A stretch of 64,000 bases of DNA, from the NCBI GenBank assembly GCA_947175545.1, contig CAMWNI010000007.1:27156-91155 (forward strand), given 5' to 3'. The translations under genes and the position numbers were made by a program. Numbering within the stretch: position 1 is the first letter of the stretch; each line of letters opens with the position of its first letter. This stretch comes from an uncultured Porphyromonadaceae bacterium. Lineage in GTDB: Bacteria; Bacteroidota; Bacteroidia; Bacteroidales; Muribaculaceae. Positions 1-8,625 of the stretch are shown piece after piece. Under the pieces are notes generated by a model, which searched no databases, was not told where the DNA came from, and saw only the letters and a list, made by a program, of their open reading frames with translations.

Positions 1-275
1 TAGTCGCGTTTGTAAAGGAAAACTTTACGACGGACTCCGTCGGTAGTTACAAAAATTCCTTCATCGGTAAATTCAATAGCGCCGCTACGAATTTCCTCCA
101 TAGTTACATCGGCTACGTCAATAGCCTTGTAACCCTCGGCTTTTTCAATATGATAGCCGAGAGAGGAAAGAAGTGATTTCAGACCACCGAAAGTATGGAT
201 TGGTGCGCCTGTGGCGCAATCATCATAATATCCTTCTCTTTCGGGATCGGGTATGTCAAGTTCAGACCAACTCAT
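1..275 (-). CDS. Incomplete last gene of the defence-type operon (N-terminal 91 residues)
   Basis: The reading frame opens with an ATG at 275 and is still open at the window edge, so only the first 91 codons are seen. It starts MSWSELDIPDPEREG and reaches FLYKRD. The ATG overlaps the TGA of the MotB-like gene (ATGA), so it belongs to the same operon. No domain can be assigned from this part. The N-terminus reminds me of a family whose C-terminus carries an HNH nuclease, which would match ZorE of type II Zorya, but the decisive part lies outside the window, so this is only a guess. Confidence is high that it is a gene and low on function. Confidence 0.75.
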   Translation of the reverse strand, partial: MSWSELDIPDPEREGYYDDCATGAPIHTFGGLKSLLSSLGYHIEKAEGYKAIDVADVTMEEIRSGAIEFTDEGIFVTTDGVRRKVFLYKRD

Positions 276-973
276 TTACCGGTTTGTTTAACAAAATTTT
301 CGAGGACGTCATCGCCGGTGGTTACAATACGAAATTCAACGCGACGGGAGAGATCCTTGTCGATGGGTTTACCAGACTTCTGAATGAACTCGCCATTGGA
401 ATCGACGGCTTTACCGTATGAGAGCCCGTTGGCAGTGAGCCAAAATTCAAGTTGATGCTGTTTTTCGGGAGTGTAGTCTTTATAGGCTTGCATCTGCCTG
501 ATATATCTGATAACGCTTAACGCTCGTTGTTGAGAAAGCATAGCGTTGGCAATATAGGGATCAGCATCGTAGCGTGGAATAGGCACATCGTCAGTATGCC
601 CCTCAATACGGATTTCTTGAATTTTGTTTGAGAGAGAGTCATTCAGAAGAATGTTGAAATAGCGAGGGAGAAATTCATCAAGAATGTTCTTAAAATCCGG
701 CGTAAGTTCGTAAGAGCCGGTGGCGAAAAGAACAGTTGGATTTTTGAATTTCATAGTGAGGTCTTTTCCTATAGCCATTTGCCATTTGAGAGTATCTCCG
801 GCAAATTCTTTTACGAGTTTGTCGTGCATCTCATTTTTGGTCTCTACATAGTCGGTCAAAACGGACTGATTCTTTTGAACGCGACTAATATATGCGATGG
901 CTACGAAAAGGAAGATAACCATTAGACCTGTCATAAGGTCAGATACGGAAAGCCATACGTTGGGTTTAGTCAT
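272..973 (-). CDS. MotB/OmpA-like stator protein, Zorya ZorB-like
   Basis: 233 residues. A single N-terminal membrane helix (about residues 7-27, SDLMTGLMVIFLFVAIAYI) contains an aspartate at residue 12 where MotB and ZorB carry the ion-binding Asp. A linker follows, then a C-terminal OmpA-like peptidoglycan-binding domain (about 75-225) with the EGHTDDVPI and LSRRVEFRI signatures. In the MotAB and ZorAB families this protein forms the inner-membrane ion channel with a MotA partner and anchors it to the cell wall. Here the MotA-like gene lies just upstream with a 2-bp gap, and an incomplete gene follows with an ATGA overlap. Gene order and the N-terminal motif fit ZorB better than flagellar MotB; no flagellar gene is nearby. 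Confidence 0.85.
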   Translation of the reverse strand: MTKPNVWLSVSDLMTGLMVIFLFVAIAYISRVQKNQSVLTDYVETKNEMHDKLVKEFAGDTLKWQMAIGKDLTMKFKNPTVLFATGSYELTPDFKNILDEFLPRYFNILLNDSLSNKIQEIRIEGHTDDVPIPRYDADPYIANAMLSQQRALSVIRYIRQMQAYKDYTPEKQHQLEFWLTANGLSYGKAVDSNGEFIQKSGKPIDKDLSRRVEFRIVTTGDDVLENFVKQTGK

Positions 974-975
974 AC

Positions 976-1719
976 TTATCTACCTTTAATCATTGCCTGA
1001 ATACAAGTATCAAGTTCTGCAAGAGTTGTATTCAGACGATTATAGAATTGACGGTCAATGTCTGTAAGTGATGTGTGAAGTGATTGAGCTGTACGATTGA
1101 GTACACCCACACCATCTTCAAGACTGCGTTTAGTTCCAGCCCAGAATTGCTCGTTGTAATCCTTAATTTTACTGATTTCTTCAAGTTTTTCAATGAGAAT
1201 TTGCACACCATCAACAAAGTTTCGTTGTTTACGTACCCATTCGTTAAGAGACTTGGTAGATTCATCGAATGCCTCCATATTGGATTGCGAAAGTTCGGCG
1301 GTCTTTTGGAGGTGTTCTGCTGTCTTAATGAATTTTTCGTCTTGTACGATAACTTCATTAAGCGAGTCCACGATTTGACGAAGTTTTCCACCTTCTGAAA
1401 AGAGAGACTGTGTATCGTCTTTAACACGCTCAAGAGAAGTCGAAGTAGCTTCAAAGTTATCCGACATTTCCTTATATTGGCGAGTAAGCGAAGCAATCAT
1501 TTCCTTATTCTCCTGTTGCCACTTGTTGAGACGTTCAACAGACTTATTGAGTTGGTCAAAGTTTTCCTGAATAAGTTTATTTATAAGTGCATTCATCTGC
1601 TTTTGGAACTCCTCGGTTACTTTCTTCATCACTTCAACTAATGCCTCGGTATTGCTCTTTTTGAGCAATTCAGTAAATTCATCAAATTTACGTTCGAGAA
1701 GTTCATTGGTCTTATCCAT
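976..1719 (-). CDS. Cytoplasmic coiled-coil tail of the MotA/ZorA-like protein (downstream part of a frameshifted gene)
   Basis: 247 residues, almost entirely helical and rich in E, K, Q and S, with no membrane segment. The same frame is open upstream of the ATG at 1719: residues EPQDSINDQVLKLKDILDAE can be read from about 1799 down to the ATG, joining directly to the end of the MotA-like frame. The natural reading is one protein of about 539 residues, matching the ZorA layout of a three-helix membrane part plus a long cytoplasmic tail. The ATG at 1719 is therefore probably an internal Met, unless translation restarts there. It ends 2 bp before the MotB-like gene. Confidence 0.8.
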   Translation of the reverse strand: MDKTNELLERKFDEFTELLKKSNTEALVEVMKKVTEEFQKQMNALINKLIQENFDQLNKSVERLNKWQQENKEMIASLTRQYKEMSDNFEATSTSLERVKDDTQSLFSEGGKLRQIVDSLNEVIVQDEKFIKTAEHLQKTAELSQSNMEAFDESTKSLNEWVRKQRNFVDGVQILIEKLEEISKIKDYNEQFWAGTKRSLEDGVGVLNRTAQSLHTSLTDIDRQFYNRLNTTLAELDTCIQAMIKGR

Positions 1720-1780
1720 GCTGCGTTCAATCTGCTCAACTTCTGCGTCGAGTATGTCTTTCAGTTTAAGGACTTGGTCG

Positions 1781-2596
1781 TTAATACTGTCTTGGGGTTC
1801 CGCTCATGCCCGAAAGGACATCGAGAATTTCGGGAACATGATGCGTAAACTCGGCGGTCTCGTTGGAAGATTTCTGAACTGCTTCTATGGCTACGGTTTG
1901 AGCTGCGGTTGCTTCTTCAAGATTGCCGATAGATTCTAACATTCCAGCGTTAGCCTCCTTAATGCTTGCAAGTGTACTGTCCTGACTGCGTTGTAAAATT
2001 ACTATTGAGTCGAGGGCTGAAGAAGACGCATTGTTGGCAGTCTTGATTTCTCCGAATGTTGTCGCGATAAGAGCTTGTGAGGCTTTGACGTTATCCATAA
2101 CGTCGCCCATTGTACGGTAAAAAGCCTTGCGGTCTTTTTCCTGTTCTGCCATTTGCTGTTTTAATGCTCCAATTGCCTCGGCATTAAGGGTGCTCATTTG
2201 CTGAACAGCTTGACAGATAGTACCTGCGGCTTGGTTGATGTCAGAAACACCACCGTCTTTCTCATCTTGCTTTTTGCTAATGAAAGCAGAAAGTATCATC
2301 GAGCCAATCATACCTGCGAGAGATGTAAAGAAAGCGGTTTTTAATCCGTCGAGAAGCCCTGGTATTGACTTATCGAGGTCGGAGGTGTCGAAAGCGAGAA
2401 GTCCGACAGTTATACCGTAAAATGTACCAAGTACACCGAGAGTTGAAACAAATGTCGGGAAATATTCAACAACGCGACGATTGGCAAGAAGTTTATCAGA
2501 CTTCTTGTATTTAATGACGAGCAGCAAGCAAACAAAGAAAACTATTGTAATGGCTGCGAGCCAAATCCAAGTTGAAGAAGGGATAGATAAGTTCAT
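1781..2596 (-). CDS. MotA/TolQ/ExbB-like channel protein, Zorya ZorA-like (upstream part of a frameshifted gene)
   Basis: 271 residues in this frame. Three membrane helices can be seen: about 10-29 (WIWLAAITIVFFVCLLLVIK), 46-68 (STLGVLGTFYGITVGL) and 84-106 (LKTAFFTSLAGMIGSMILSAF). The last two carry the Gly-rich pattern of the MotA_ExbB domain. From about residue 110 the chain is helical tail. The frame ends in GTPRQY and a TAA at 1781-1783, but shifting one base within 1794-1808 (sequence GCGGAACCCC on the coding strand) continues the tail without a stop into the next entry. An extra G is the simplest explanation. It could be a real mutation, an assembly error or, less likely, programmed frameshifting. 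It starts 1 bp after the exported-protein gene ends. Confidence 0.8.
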   Translation of the reverse strand: MNLSIPSSTWIWLAAITIVFFVCLLLVIKYKKSDKLLANRRVVEYFPTFVSTLGVLGTFYGITVGLLAFDTSDLDKSIPGLLDGLKTAFFTSLAGMIGSMILSAFISKKQDEKDGGVSDINQAAGTICQAVQQMSTLNAEAIGALKQQMAEQEKDRKAFYRTMGDVMDNVKASQALIATTFGEIKTANNASSSALDSIVILQRSQDSTLASIKEANAGMLESIGNLEEATAAQTVAIEAVQKSSNETAEFTHHVPEILDVLSGMSGTPRQY

Positions 2597-2597
2597 T

Positions 2598-3905
2598 TTA
2601 GGAATAGAATGTATAAGGTTCTCCGTCGATTACGATTGTATAAGTTAAGCCTTGCATCTTCTTATTGTACTTGACGTTGAAGAAGCCTGAGTATTCGGTT
2701 TCGGCAGGGATAGTGTGCATTTTCACATATCCGTCGCCGATTTGCTGGCGTATCTGATTTTGCGAGTATGACAATTCAGCCATATTTGCCGTTGCCTGTT
2801 GATTGGCGGCATAAGCTGCGAGTCCGTTATAGTTAGTCGTATGCGACTGACCGTAGGCAGTTGTATAGGATGAACCGTAGGCATTGGCATAACCATAAAC
2901 GCCGCCGACATTGCTGTAGGCGTGGGCGTTTGCATTCGTGCGAGAACTGCCTGAATATGTAGTTGTCGAAGACGAATAACCGGCATTGGCGGCAGCGAGT
3001 CCTTCGCCTAAAGCAGCCCAAAAAGATTGCCACTGCTGTTTTTTACGGACGATACGGTCGTATTCGTCGTAAGAAAGAAGTTCCACCTCGAAAGGAATGG
3101 TGATGGTTTCGTCATATTCTGAGGGGGCGTCTTTCTTATTGCGACGCACAGAGCGGTCGGCATATATCGGGTCGTCAAGTTCTTTAGACGATTTTGTCTT
3201 CACCTGTTTCTTTTTGGGGTTGCGATAACCAATAGCAGAGAGGTTCGCCGGATTAAAGAGAATTGAGCGGTCGCGGAAATTCTGAACGCTGATATTGATG
3301 CAGACGTATTTACCGTATTGGTCGAGGAAGTTGGCTACGGAGTTTACGATGATACCGTTGTACTTAACGTATGAAACGACAGTGCCATTGACGTAATATT
3401 GTCCGTATTCCTTTAGAGGATAGTCGGCAATAAAATCATCGACATTCACAGAAGGAACGGAGTCGGTCGGATTGAACGATACGTTACGTATATTAAATGC
3501 CTGGGGATGGGTCAGATCTTCGACAATATCGAAGCTTGAGCAGTCTTCGGGCAGTTTCTCAAATTCAAGGACGAACTGATGTCGTTGGCCCGGACGGTCA
3601 AACAACATCATTTTATGTTCGGCTTCGCTGTCAATAGGCATATTGACTGTAGAGAGCATTTTGTATTTCTTTTGCGAACCGGGAACGGCTATATAAGTTT
3701 TATTTCCGAAGTTAATCCATTGGTGACTTTGATTCCAAGTAGAATCTTCCGGAACTGTATAATCAAAGAAAACGAGAGTGCTGTATTCGCGATTGTCAAT
3801 TTGCGAAATATTCATGCGAGGCGGAGCCTCGTATGTCATCGGCTTATGTTGAGCTGATGCAAGAAAAGGGACCGTCAAGAGAATGGAAAATATAAAGTAT
3901 CTCAT
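2598..3905 (-). CDS. Sec-exported protein with low-complexity Tyr/Ser/Asn-rich segment, unknown function
   Basis: 435 residues. A clear signal peptide (MRYFIFSILLTVPFLASA, cleavage expected before Gln19) sends it to the periplasm; no lipobox Cys is seen. Residues about 20-300 look like a folded, beta-rich domain. About 300-385 is a low-complexity stretch rich in Y, S, T, N, A and G (GYSSSTTTYSGSSRTNANAH). The C-terminus returns to a regular domain ending FYS. The start overlaps the upstream 177-residue gene by 4 bp and the stop lies 1 bp before the MotA-like gene, so it is translated as part of the operon. I do not recognise the family. Its position suggests a periplasmic partner of the stator, which is inference. 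Confidence 0.8.
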   Translation of the reverse strand: MRYFIFSILLTVPFLASAQHKPMTYEAPPRMNISQIDNREYSTLVFFDYTVPEDSTWNQSHQWINFGNKTYIAVPGSQKKYKMLSTVNMPIDSEAEHKMMLFDRPGQRHQFVLEFEKLPEDCSSFDIVEDLTHPQAFNIRNVSFNPTDSVPSVNVDDFIADYPLKEYGQYYVNGTVVSYVKYNGIIVNSVANFLDQYGKYVCINISVQNFRDRSILFNPANLSAIGYRNPKKKQVKTKSSKELDDPIYADRSVRRNKKDAPSEYDETITIPFEVELLSYDEYDRIVRKKQQWQSFWAALGEGLAAANAGYSSSTTTYSGSSRTNANAHAYSNVGGVYGYANAYGSSYTTAYGQSHTTNYNGLAAYAANQQATANMAELSYSQNQIRQQIGDGYVKMHTIPAETEYSGFFNVKYNKKMQGLTYTIVIDGEPYTFYS

Positions 3906-4435
3906 ACAATGCGATTATTTGATTTTTTATTTAGTTCATTCATAAGAATATCGTCTTGACGAGAATATGCCTCGTCCATTAAATAATCAAGAAGTTTAGA
4001 GAGTATTTCCTGACGTTTGGCGGTATTTGCGGATTCATTCCAAAATTGCAAGGATTGTTCTTCGGACCACTCTACATAGTTTTCTGTAAATGAAGCACCG
4101 TAATATGGTGCGCCATCACGGGTTTTGCATATTTGCAAAGCTGAGAAAAATGGAGGGTCACAAATAATTGCATTGATTATCTTGATGTATTCCTCTGACA
4201 TACCATCAAATGGGAAACCAAGCATGATGTGGTCCATGCGGACAAATTGTTTCATGGAAGACATGGATGTTTCTGATTTCTTAATCACATCTTTTATGTA
4301 ATTTTGCCCCCTACGGATACCGTCAAGTGGTCGCGCATTCGTGAAGCATTTGACTTTCATCGAATTGAAAAGCTCGCGCCCTTTGACGAAGAAAGGGTCG
4401 GATTCAAAGAGAAATTCGGATTTAGATTTGCTCAT
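3902..4435 (-). CDS. Hypothetical 177-residue cytoplasmic protein of the defence-type operon
   Basis: No signal peptide, membrane segment or familiar motif. The chain is mixed helical with a charged, probably disordered C-terminus (NELNKKSNNRIV). It sits between the phosphoribosyltransferase fusion (11-bp gap) and the exported protein (4-bp overlap), so co-translation is likely. Base composition is AT-rich like the neighbouring island genes. I cannot assign a function; an adaptor or regulator role for the membrane part of the system would fit, but nothing in the sequence shows it. Confidence 0.75.
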   Translation of the reverse strand: MSKSKSEFLFESDPFFVKGRELFNSMKVKCFTNARPLDGIRRGQNYIKDVIKKSETSMSSMKQFVRMDHIMLGFPFDGMSEEYIKIINAIICDPPFFSALQICKTRDGAPYYGASFTENYVEWSEEQSLQFWNESANTAKRQEILSKLLDYLMDEAYSRQDDILMNELNKKSNNRIV

Positions 4436-4446
4436 AATGTCTGGGG

Positions 4447-7155
4447 TTAAAAAGGTGAATCACGGGTTATCGTGTCTATTGGGTTTGACTGCTGCCTTTC
4501 GTGTTTTGTCTTTCCAATAGACAATCCGCCGATAACGGTTGCACCAGACGCTTCAAGCAAACATTTACATCTTTCCATCGAAGCACCAGAGGTAATGACA
4601 TCATCAAAGAGAATTACATACTTATCTTTGAAGAAATTCTGTTCATATTCAACCTCCGGGGGAATTGAATGTCCTGTATTATTTGTAGGGTCGTTCTTTG
4701 AAATGCCTTCCTTTGTTATCTTCACATGGAGATACCCATTATACATATCCATTTCATTGCAAATACGTTCCAATATATCCGCGTAGCGTCTATCACTTAC
4801 AATTCTTGTGGATGCAAGGACAGGCACTAAGGTCAATTTGGGTACCTTATTTCCAAAAAAATGACGTAACACTTTACATAGTTCAGGCAATACAATATCG
4901 ACGGAATTCCTATGTCTTCGAATAATTTCCTCTGTTGATTGGTAGTTATGCGGTTTAGCCTTGAAATCCCAGATAAGATTTCGTATATCCCATTCGCTTT
5001 CAGAAGCATCCCAATCACAGGTCGTTGGATAGTAATTATACAACGAGAAATACTCAATGCTAGAATGACGAGGCTGAGGCCAAGATGAAACACAAGACTT
5101 TAGGTCTCGGATTTCCTGCTTTTTGCGTACTTCCTGTAATCGCTTTTGTTCAGCCTCCCTTGCTTGCCGTTCTCGTTCTTCCTGAATACGTCTTTTTTCA
5201 GCTTCTTCTACTGCTTTCTTATTATCAATCTTTTTTTGTTCGGCATCAATAATTGATTGCATTTCCTCCTTGGAAAACTCTTTCCGGAGAGAAACATAGA
5301 CAATTAAATTTGCGCTGTCTATGTTTCCAATTATCTCAGATGCAAACGATTTCAGTTGGTTGTTGGTGGTGATTAAATCTAAAACAACTATAATCTTTTT
5401 TGAGGTATCTTGACTTAGGATATATCCAAATCTTTCGTATTCAGGGATAGCATCATCTTGTAGTATTGAACGAAGATATAGAAAATGTGAAGACTTATGA
5501 TATATTTCCCATCGATCATCAGTATCGGCAAAAACGACTACTGGTGAATAATCTTCAAAATTTGATGAGCATATAAAGTCTTTAATTTTATCATATACCT
5601 GTGTCCTGAATGTAGTTCGGCCAGATTCCAAGGACTCGTTATCAACATAATCCAACGAATATCTGGGACATAAAGTATAGTCCAAATCTGCACTGCAAAA
5701 TGAACCAATAAAGAATTGCCAGATTTTGAAATTTATATCCGGAGTTTTGAAATTTGAAGCTTCATCACAAATCTCGCCTTCGAATGGGAAATCATAGGTA
5801 TAGCAACCCCATGGTAGTTTTAATTCATCCCTCAGATTACGGACGAATTTGCAAAAATCAAGTTGTTTATTTTGCCACTCAGATAAGGCCTGCAAACGAC
5901 GGATGAGATTCTTTGCATGAATGAAATCCGAATAATATTTAACGAAAGACTTACCTTTAAGTGGAGCCGGTTCTCCCGAACTTAAAATAGGAGAAATTGT
6001 AGTATGGGGGTCTGCCTTTACTGGATTACTATCAAGGATCAATTTAGACCCAAGAGGATAAAGTGTCTTTATTTCTTCAACTTTAGAATATAAATCTTGA
6101 TATTTCTTTACTTCTGTTATATTGTTAATACACAGATATTGAGTAGTCAGCTTAATTGCCGATTTTCGAAGAATTTCATCTTGCCTTTTTTGCTCTTGTT
6201 CAATTTCCCACTGGCTTTTTCGAGGCGTAGAACTAAATATGGATGAAACAAAAATACTAGATAACGGTTTGGGAAATGGCCAAAGGCTTCGAGAATTAAT
6301 TGATTCAATATAATACTTTGTCCCTATTGGATATGAGGATTCAATAAACTTGTATTCATCTCCAATTTTCTTTCTAGCGAATCTGTGAAACTTCAATATT
6401 GTCGATGACGACATTAGATATACATAATCGTCTTTTGCTTTATTTTCAGACTGAAGAAAGTCATCAACATAATGCGCTAATGCTTTATAAGGAGCAACCT
6501 CTATCATATACTTGCAAAAGGCATCCAGTTCTACTAAATGATTCATAAAATATTCCATCCCTTCATCAGAAGAGAAATCGTTATGAAACTTTTTGTAGTA
6601 ATATTGTCTCGGATATTTGTCAAGAATATTTTTCTTGAAATCTGAGACGAGTTTATCATGCCGGATTTGAGCTTGTATCGTAGCTTCCTCTTGTGCAAGA
6701 GTTGATTTGTTAGCTAATATATTAGTTTTATCTACTTTAGATAATCTGTCCGGATTAAGTCTCTTATCTTTACAATATTTTTTAAAAGCATGAGGAAAGC
6801 TGAGTTTTAGGAAGGCCACATTATCAGCTAAAACACGTTCTTCCCCAAAGAGCCTATAACTCTCCCTGATTATACTAATGTTTTCAACAATAAATTTCTT
6901 TTGTACATAGGAGAATCTTTGAGGTAGCTTGCCCTTAAACAGAGACTGTGCTTTTTTGCTGCTTAATAGCTTATAAGATTCATATATTTTATCCTTTGTG
7001 GATTTTTCAGTTATGAAAGAGATATTAGACTCTGAATAAATAGTTGGTTTAGTTATAAACGTTTCTATGGCACTACGGTACTCGTTGAAGATTTCATTGA
7101 ATGAATCCACAACAACAGAATTTAGCCGTTCAAGTATAAAGTTGAAAAAGAACAT
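4447..7155 (-). CDS. 902-residue multidomain protein with C-terminal phosphoribosyltransferase domain
   Basis: The C-terminal 180 residues form a type I phosphoribosyltransferase: the PRPP-binding loop VILFDDVITSGAS is at about 847-859, preceded by a LTLVPVLAST strand and followed by GATVIGGLSIGKT, as in ComF-like proteins. About residues 640-705 are a charged coiled coil (EERERQAREAEQKRLQEV). The first 630 or so residues show no domain I know. PRTases move a phosphoribosyl group from PRPP to or from a base or similar acceptor. The gene lies 1 bp downstream of a HAD phosphatase and close to a DprA-like gene, which suggests a nucleotide-type small molecule or signal. It is strongly AT-rich compared with the core genes to the right, a sign of transfer. 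Confidence 0.85.
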   Translation of the reverse strand: MFFFNFILERLNSVVVDSFNEIFNEYRSAIETFITKPTIYSESNISFITEKSTKDKIYESYKLLSSKKAQSLFKGKLPQRFSYVQKKFIVENISIIRESYRLFGEERVLADNVAFLKLSFPHAFKKYCKDKRLNPDRLSKVDKTNILANKSTLAQEEATIQAQIRHDKLVSDFKKNILDKYPRQYYYKKFHNDFSSDEGMEYFMNHLVELDAFCKYMIEVAPYKALAHYVDDFLQSENKAKDDYVYLMSSSTILKFHRFARKKIGDEYKFIESSYPIGTKYYIESINSRSLWPFPKPLSSIFVSSIFSSTPRKSQWEIEQEQKRQDEILRKSAIKLTTQYLCINNITEVKKYQDLYSKVEEIKTLYPLGSKLILDSNPVKADPHTTISPILSSGEPAPLKGKSFVKYYSDFIHAKNLIRRLQALSEWQNKQLDFCKFVRNLRDELKLPWGCYTYDFPFEGEICDEASNFKTPDINFKIWQFFIGSFCSADLDYTLCPRYSLDYVDNESLESGRTTFRTQVYDKIKDFICSSNFEDYSPVVVFADTDDRWEIYHKSSHFLYLRSILQDDAIPEYERFGYILSQDTSKKIIVVLDLITTNNQLKSFASEIIGNIDSANLIVYVSLRKEFSKEEMQSIIDAEQKKIDNKKAVEEAEKRRIQEERERQAREAEQKRLQEVRKKQEIRDLKSCVSSWPQPRHSSIEYFSLYNYYPTTCDWDASESEWDIRNLIWDFKAKPHNYQSTEEIIRRHRNSVDIVLPELCKVLRHFFGNKVPKLTLVPVLASTRIVSDRRYADILERICNEMDMYNGYLHVKITKEGISKNDPTNNTGHSIPPEVEYEQNFFKDKYVILFDDVITSGASMERCKCLLEASGATVIGGLSIGKTKHERQQSNPIDTITRDSPF

Positions 7156-7156
7156 G

Positions 7157-7654
7157 TTATCGAATTAATGTCAATATTTCATCAGGACTAACAATCGCAT
7201 GGGAATATCCCGAATGGAGCAATTCTCCCTTCTCTTTAGTTCCCCAGGAACAAGCAACACTTTCGATACCTGCTGCATTCGAGGCTTGTATGTCGATGGC
7301 TCTATCTCCGAAAGAAATGACCTCTTTCGCAGATTTACACATCAATTCCAGAGCCTTCAGCATTTGAGCAGGATGTGGCTTTATGGGCTTTGCATCATGG
7401 TAGGACACGATATGTTGGACTGGAAGATTGTAATGAGTTACAATCTTTTCAACATAAGGTCGTGGAGACGTACTAACGATAGCACATGAAATGCCATGTT
7501 TCCTGAGAATGTCTAATATGCTTCCTATTCCTTCATACATTGATGTATTAGGGATATTTGCATACGCTTCAGACCATTGCCTGTTATGACGGAACTGTTC
7601 AAGACATGATGTGTCTATAAGCGTCAAATCAAGGTCAAAAATCACGCTTTTCAT
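7157..7654 (-). CDS. HAD-superfamily phosphatase
   Basis: 165 residues. The HAD motifs are complete: motif I DLDLT (Asp7 nucleophile, Asp9), motif II at VSTS, the lysine of motif III in the KPIKPHP region and motif IV GDRAID. A small helical cap lies between motifs I and II, as in phosphoglycolate-phosphatase-like enzymes, so the substrate is probably a small phosphorylated metabolite. It overlaps the dprA-like gene by 4 bp (ATGA) and is followed after 1 bp by the PRTase fusion gene. PRTase-HAD pairs fit a scheme where the HAD removes phosphate from a nucleotide-like product; that pairing is inference. Confidence 0.88.
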   Translation of the reverse strand: MKSVIFDLDLTLIDTSCLEQFRHNRQWSEAYANIPNTSMYEGIGSILDILRKHGISCAIVSTSPRPYVEKIVTHYNLPVQHIVSYHDAKPIKPHPAQMLKALELMCKSAKEVISFGDRAIDIQASNAAGIESVACSWGTKEKGELLHSGYSHAIVSPDEILTLIR

Positions 7655-8625
7655 AAGTCAAAAAGAGTTTTTTCGCTTGATTGACAAAGCGTGTTATTAT
7701 GTTTGGTAGCTGATATTATCTCAAGGGCGCTTCCGAAGTTGATAGACTGTAACGAATGGGCGGCTCGATCCTTGATTAGTTTGATGTTACCCTGTACTTT
7801 TTCATGGTTCCAATCAGTTGGATTGCGGTATTCTACCGCAAACAGCGGTTTCTTCGAAGCAATCGTAGCATTTACGGCGTGCATTGTGCCGCCACTTATA
7901 CCAGTTTGAATGACAATGGTCGCCAAAGAAAGTCCCGCTTGTAATCGATCCCTCGCAACCAAACCATATGTGCCGCAGCTCTGACCGACAGGATACTCGC
8001 TAAGTAGTAACCCATTGCTTGCGACAATCTGTTTCGCAAGTTCAAGATTCTCTTTGGGATATATTGAATCCCAATCAAGCCCATTAGCGAGAAATGCGGT
8101 AGTGATGCCTCCAACTTGTAAAGCCCCCTTATGACCGGTAGTGTCACATCCAATTGCAAGACCCGAAACGATATTATAGCCTTTGGTGGCAAATTGTTCG
8201 GAAAAATATAATCCCGCTTTAACGCCGTTTTCTGTAGGCTCACGAGTCCCTATTACGGCAACTCCCGGCATTTTTAGAGCATCCAAATTCCCTCTATAAT
8301 AGAGCAGGATTGGAGGGTCAAGCTTACCATTTTCATCAGAACATTGTCTGAGAATATCAGGATAACAGCCATCAAAATACGTGAATATTCCAACTCCGTG
8401 TTCAGCCGAATTGGATATAATTCGGGTGGCACTTTGGTATGCTTCAACCAAATCATCTTCTGTAACCTTTTCAAAGGTTTTTCCTTTAAGAGTTGCCCAA
8501 AAGCATATCAATTCATCAAGATTATTGATGTCAGTTTTAGCTTGTTGGAATATCTTTAATATTGTCTTATTTCCGATGCCCTTAAGCATCTTCAGAGTAA
8601 GTATAATTTCAGATGGAACAGGCAT
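7651..8625 (-). CDS. Divergent DprA/Smf-like DNA-processing protein
   Basis: 324 residues. N-terminal helix-hairpin-helix-like part (LKGIGNKTILKIF, about 14-26), then the DprA Rossmann fold: GVAVIGTREPTENG, the SGLAIGCDTTGHKGAL loop (SGLARGID in classical DprA), LANGLDWDSIYPKEN, and ARDRLQAGLS where classical DprA has RRNRLIAGLS. The usual ERSG becomes GISGG, and there is no clear C-terminal winged helix, only a short tail. Classical DprA binds single-stranded DNA and loads RecA during uptake. This copy is inside a defence-type operon and is probably not the housekeeping protein. Its ATG overlaps the stop of the ISP gene remnant (TAATG), showing the operon once ran from that gene. Confidence 0.88.
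   Translation of the reverse strand: MPVPSEIILTLKMLKGIGNKTILKIFQQAKTDINNLDELICFWATLKGKTFEKVTEDDLVEAYQSATRIISNSAEHGVGIFTYFDGCYPDILRQCSDENGKLDPPILLYYRGNLDALKMPGVAVIGTREPTENGVKAGLYFSEQFATKGYNIVSGLAIGCDTTGHKGALQVGGITTAFLANGLDWDSIYPKENLELAKQIVASNGLLLSEYPVGQSCGTYGLVARDRLQAGLSLATIVIQTGISGGTMHAVNATIASKKPLFAVEYRNPTDWNHEKVQGNIKLIKDRAAHSLQSINFGSALEIISATKHNNTLCQSSEKTLFDL

Noticed and set aside
1794..1808. Programmed frameshifting in the ZorA-like gene
   Set aside because: No known slippery heptamer, stimulatory stem or slow stop codon is present at the shift point; a simple one-base insertion explains it. Left as only a remote option.
272..2596. Flagellar MotA/MotB or TonB-ExbBD system
   Set aside because: No flagellar or TonB genes nearby, and the long tail on the MotA-like protein plus the operon context fit Zorya-type proteins better.
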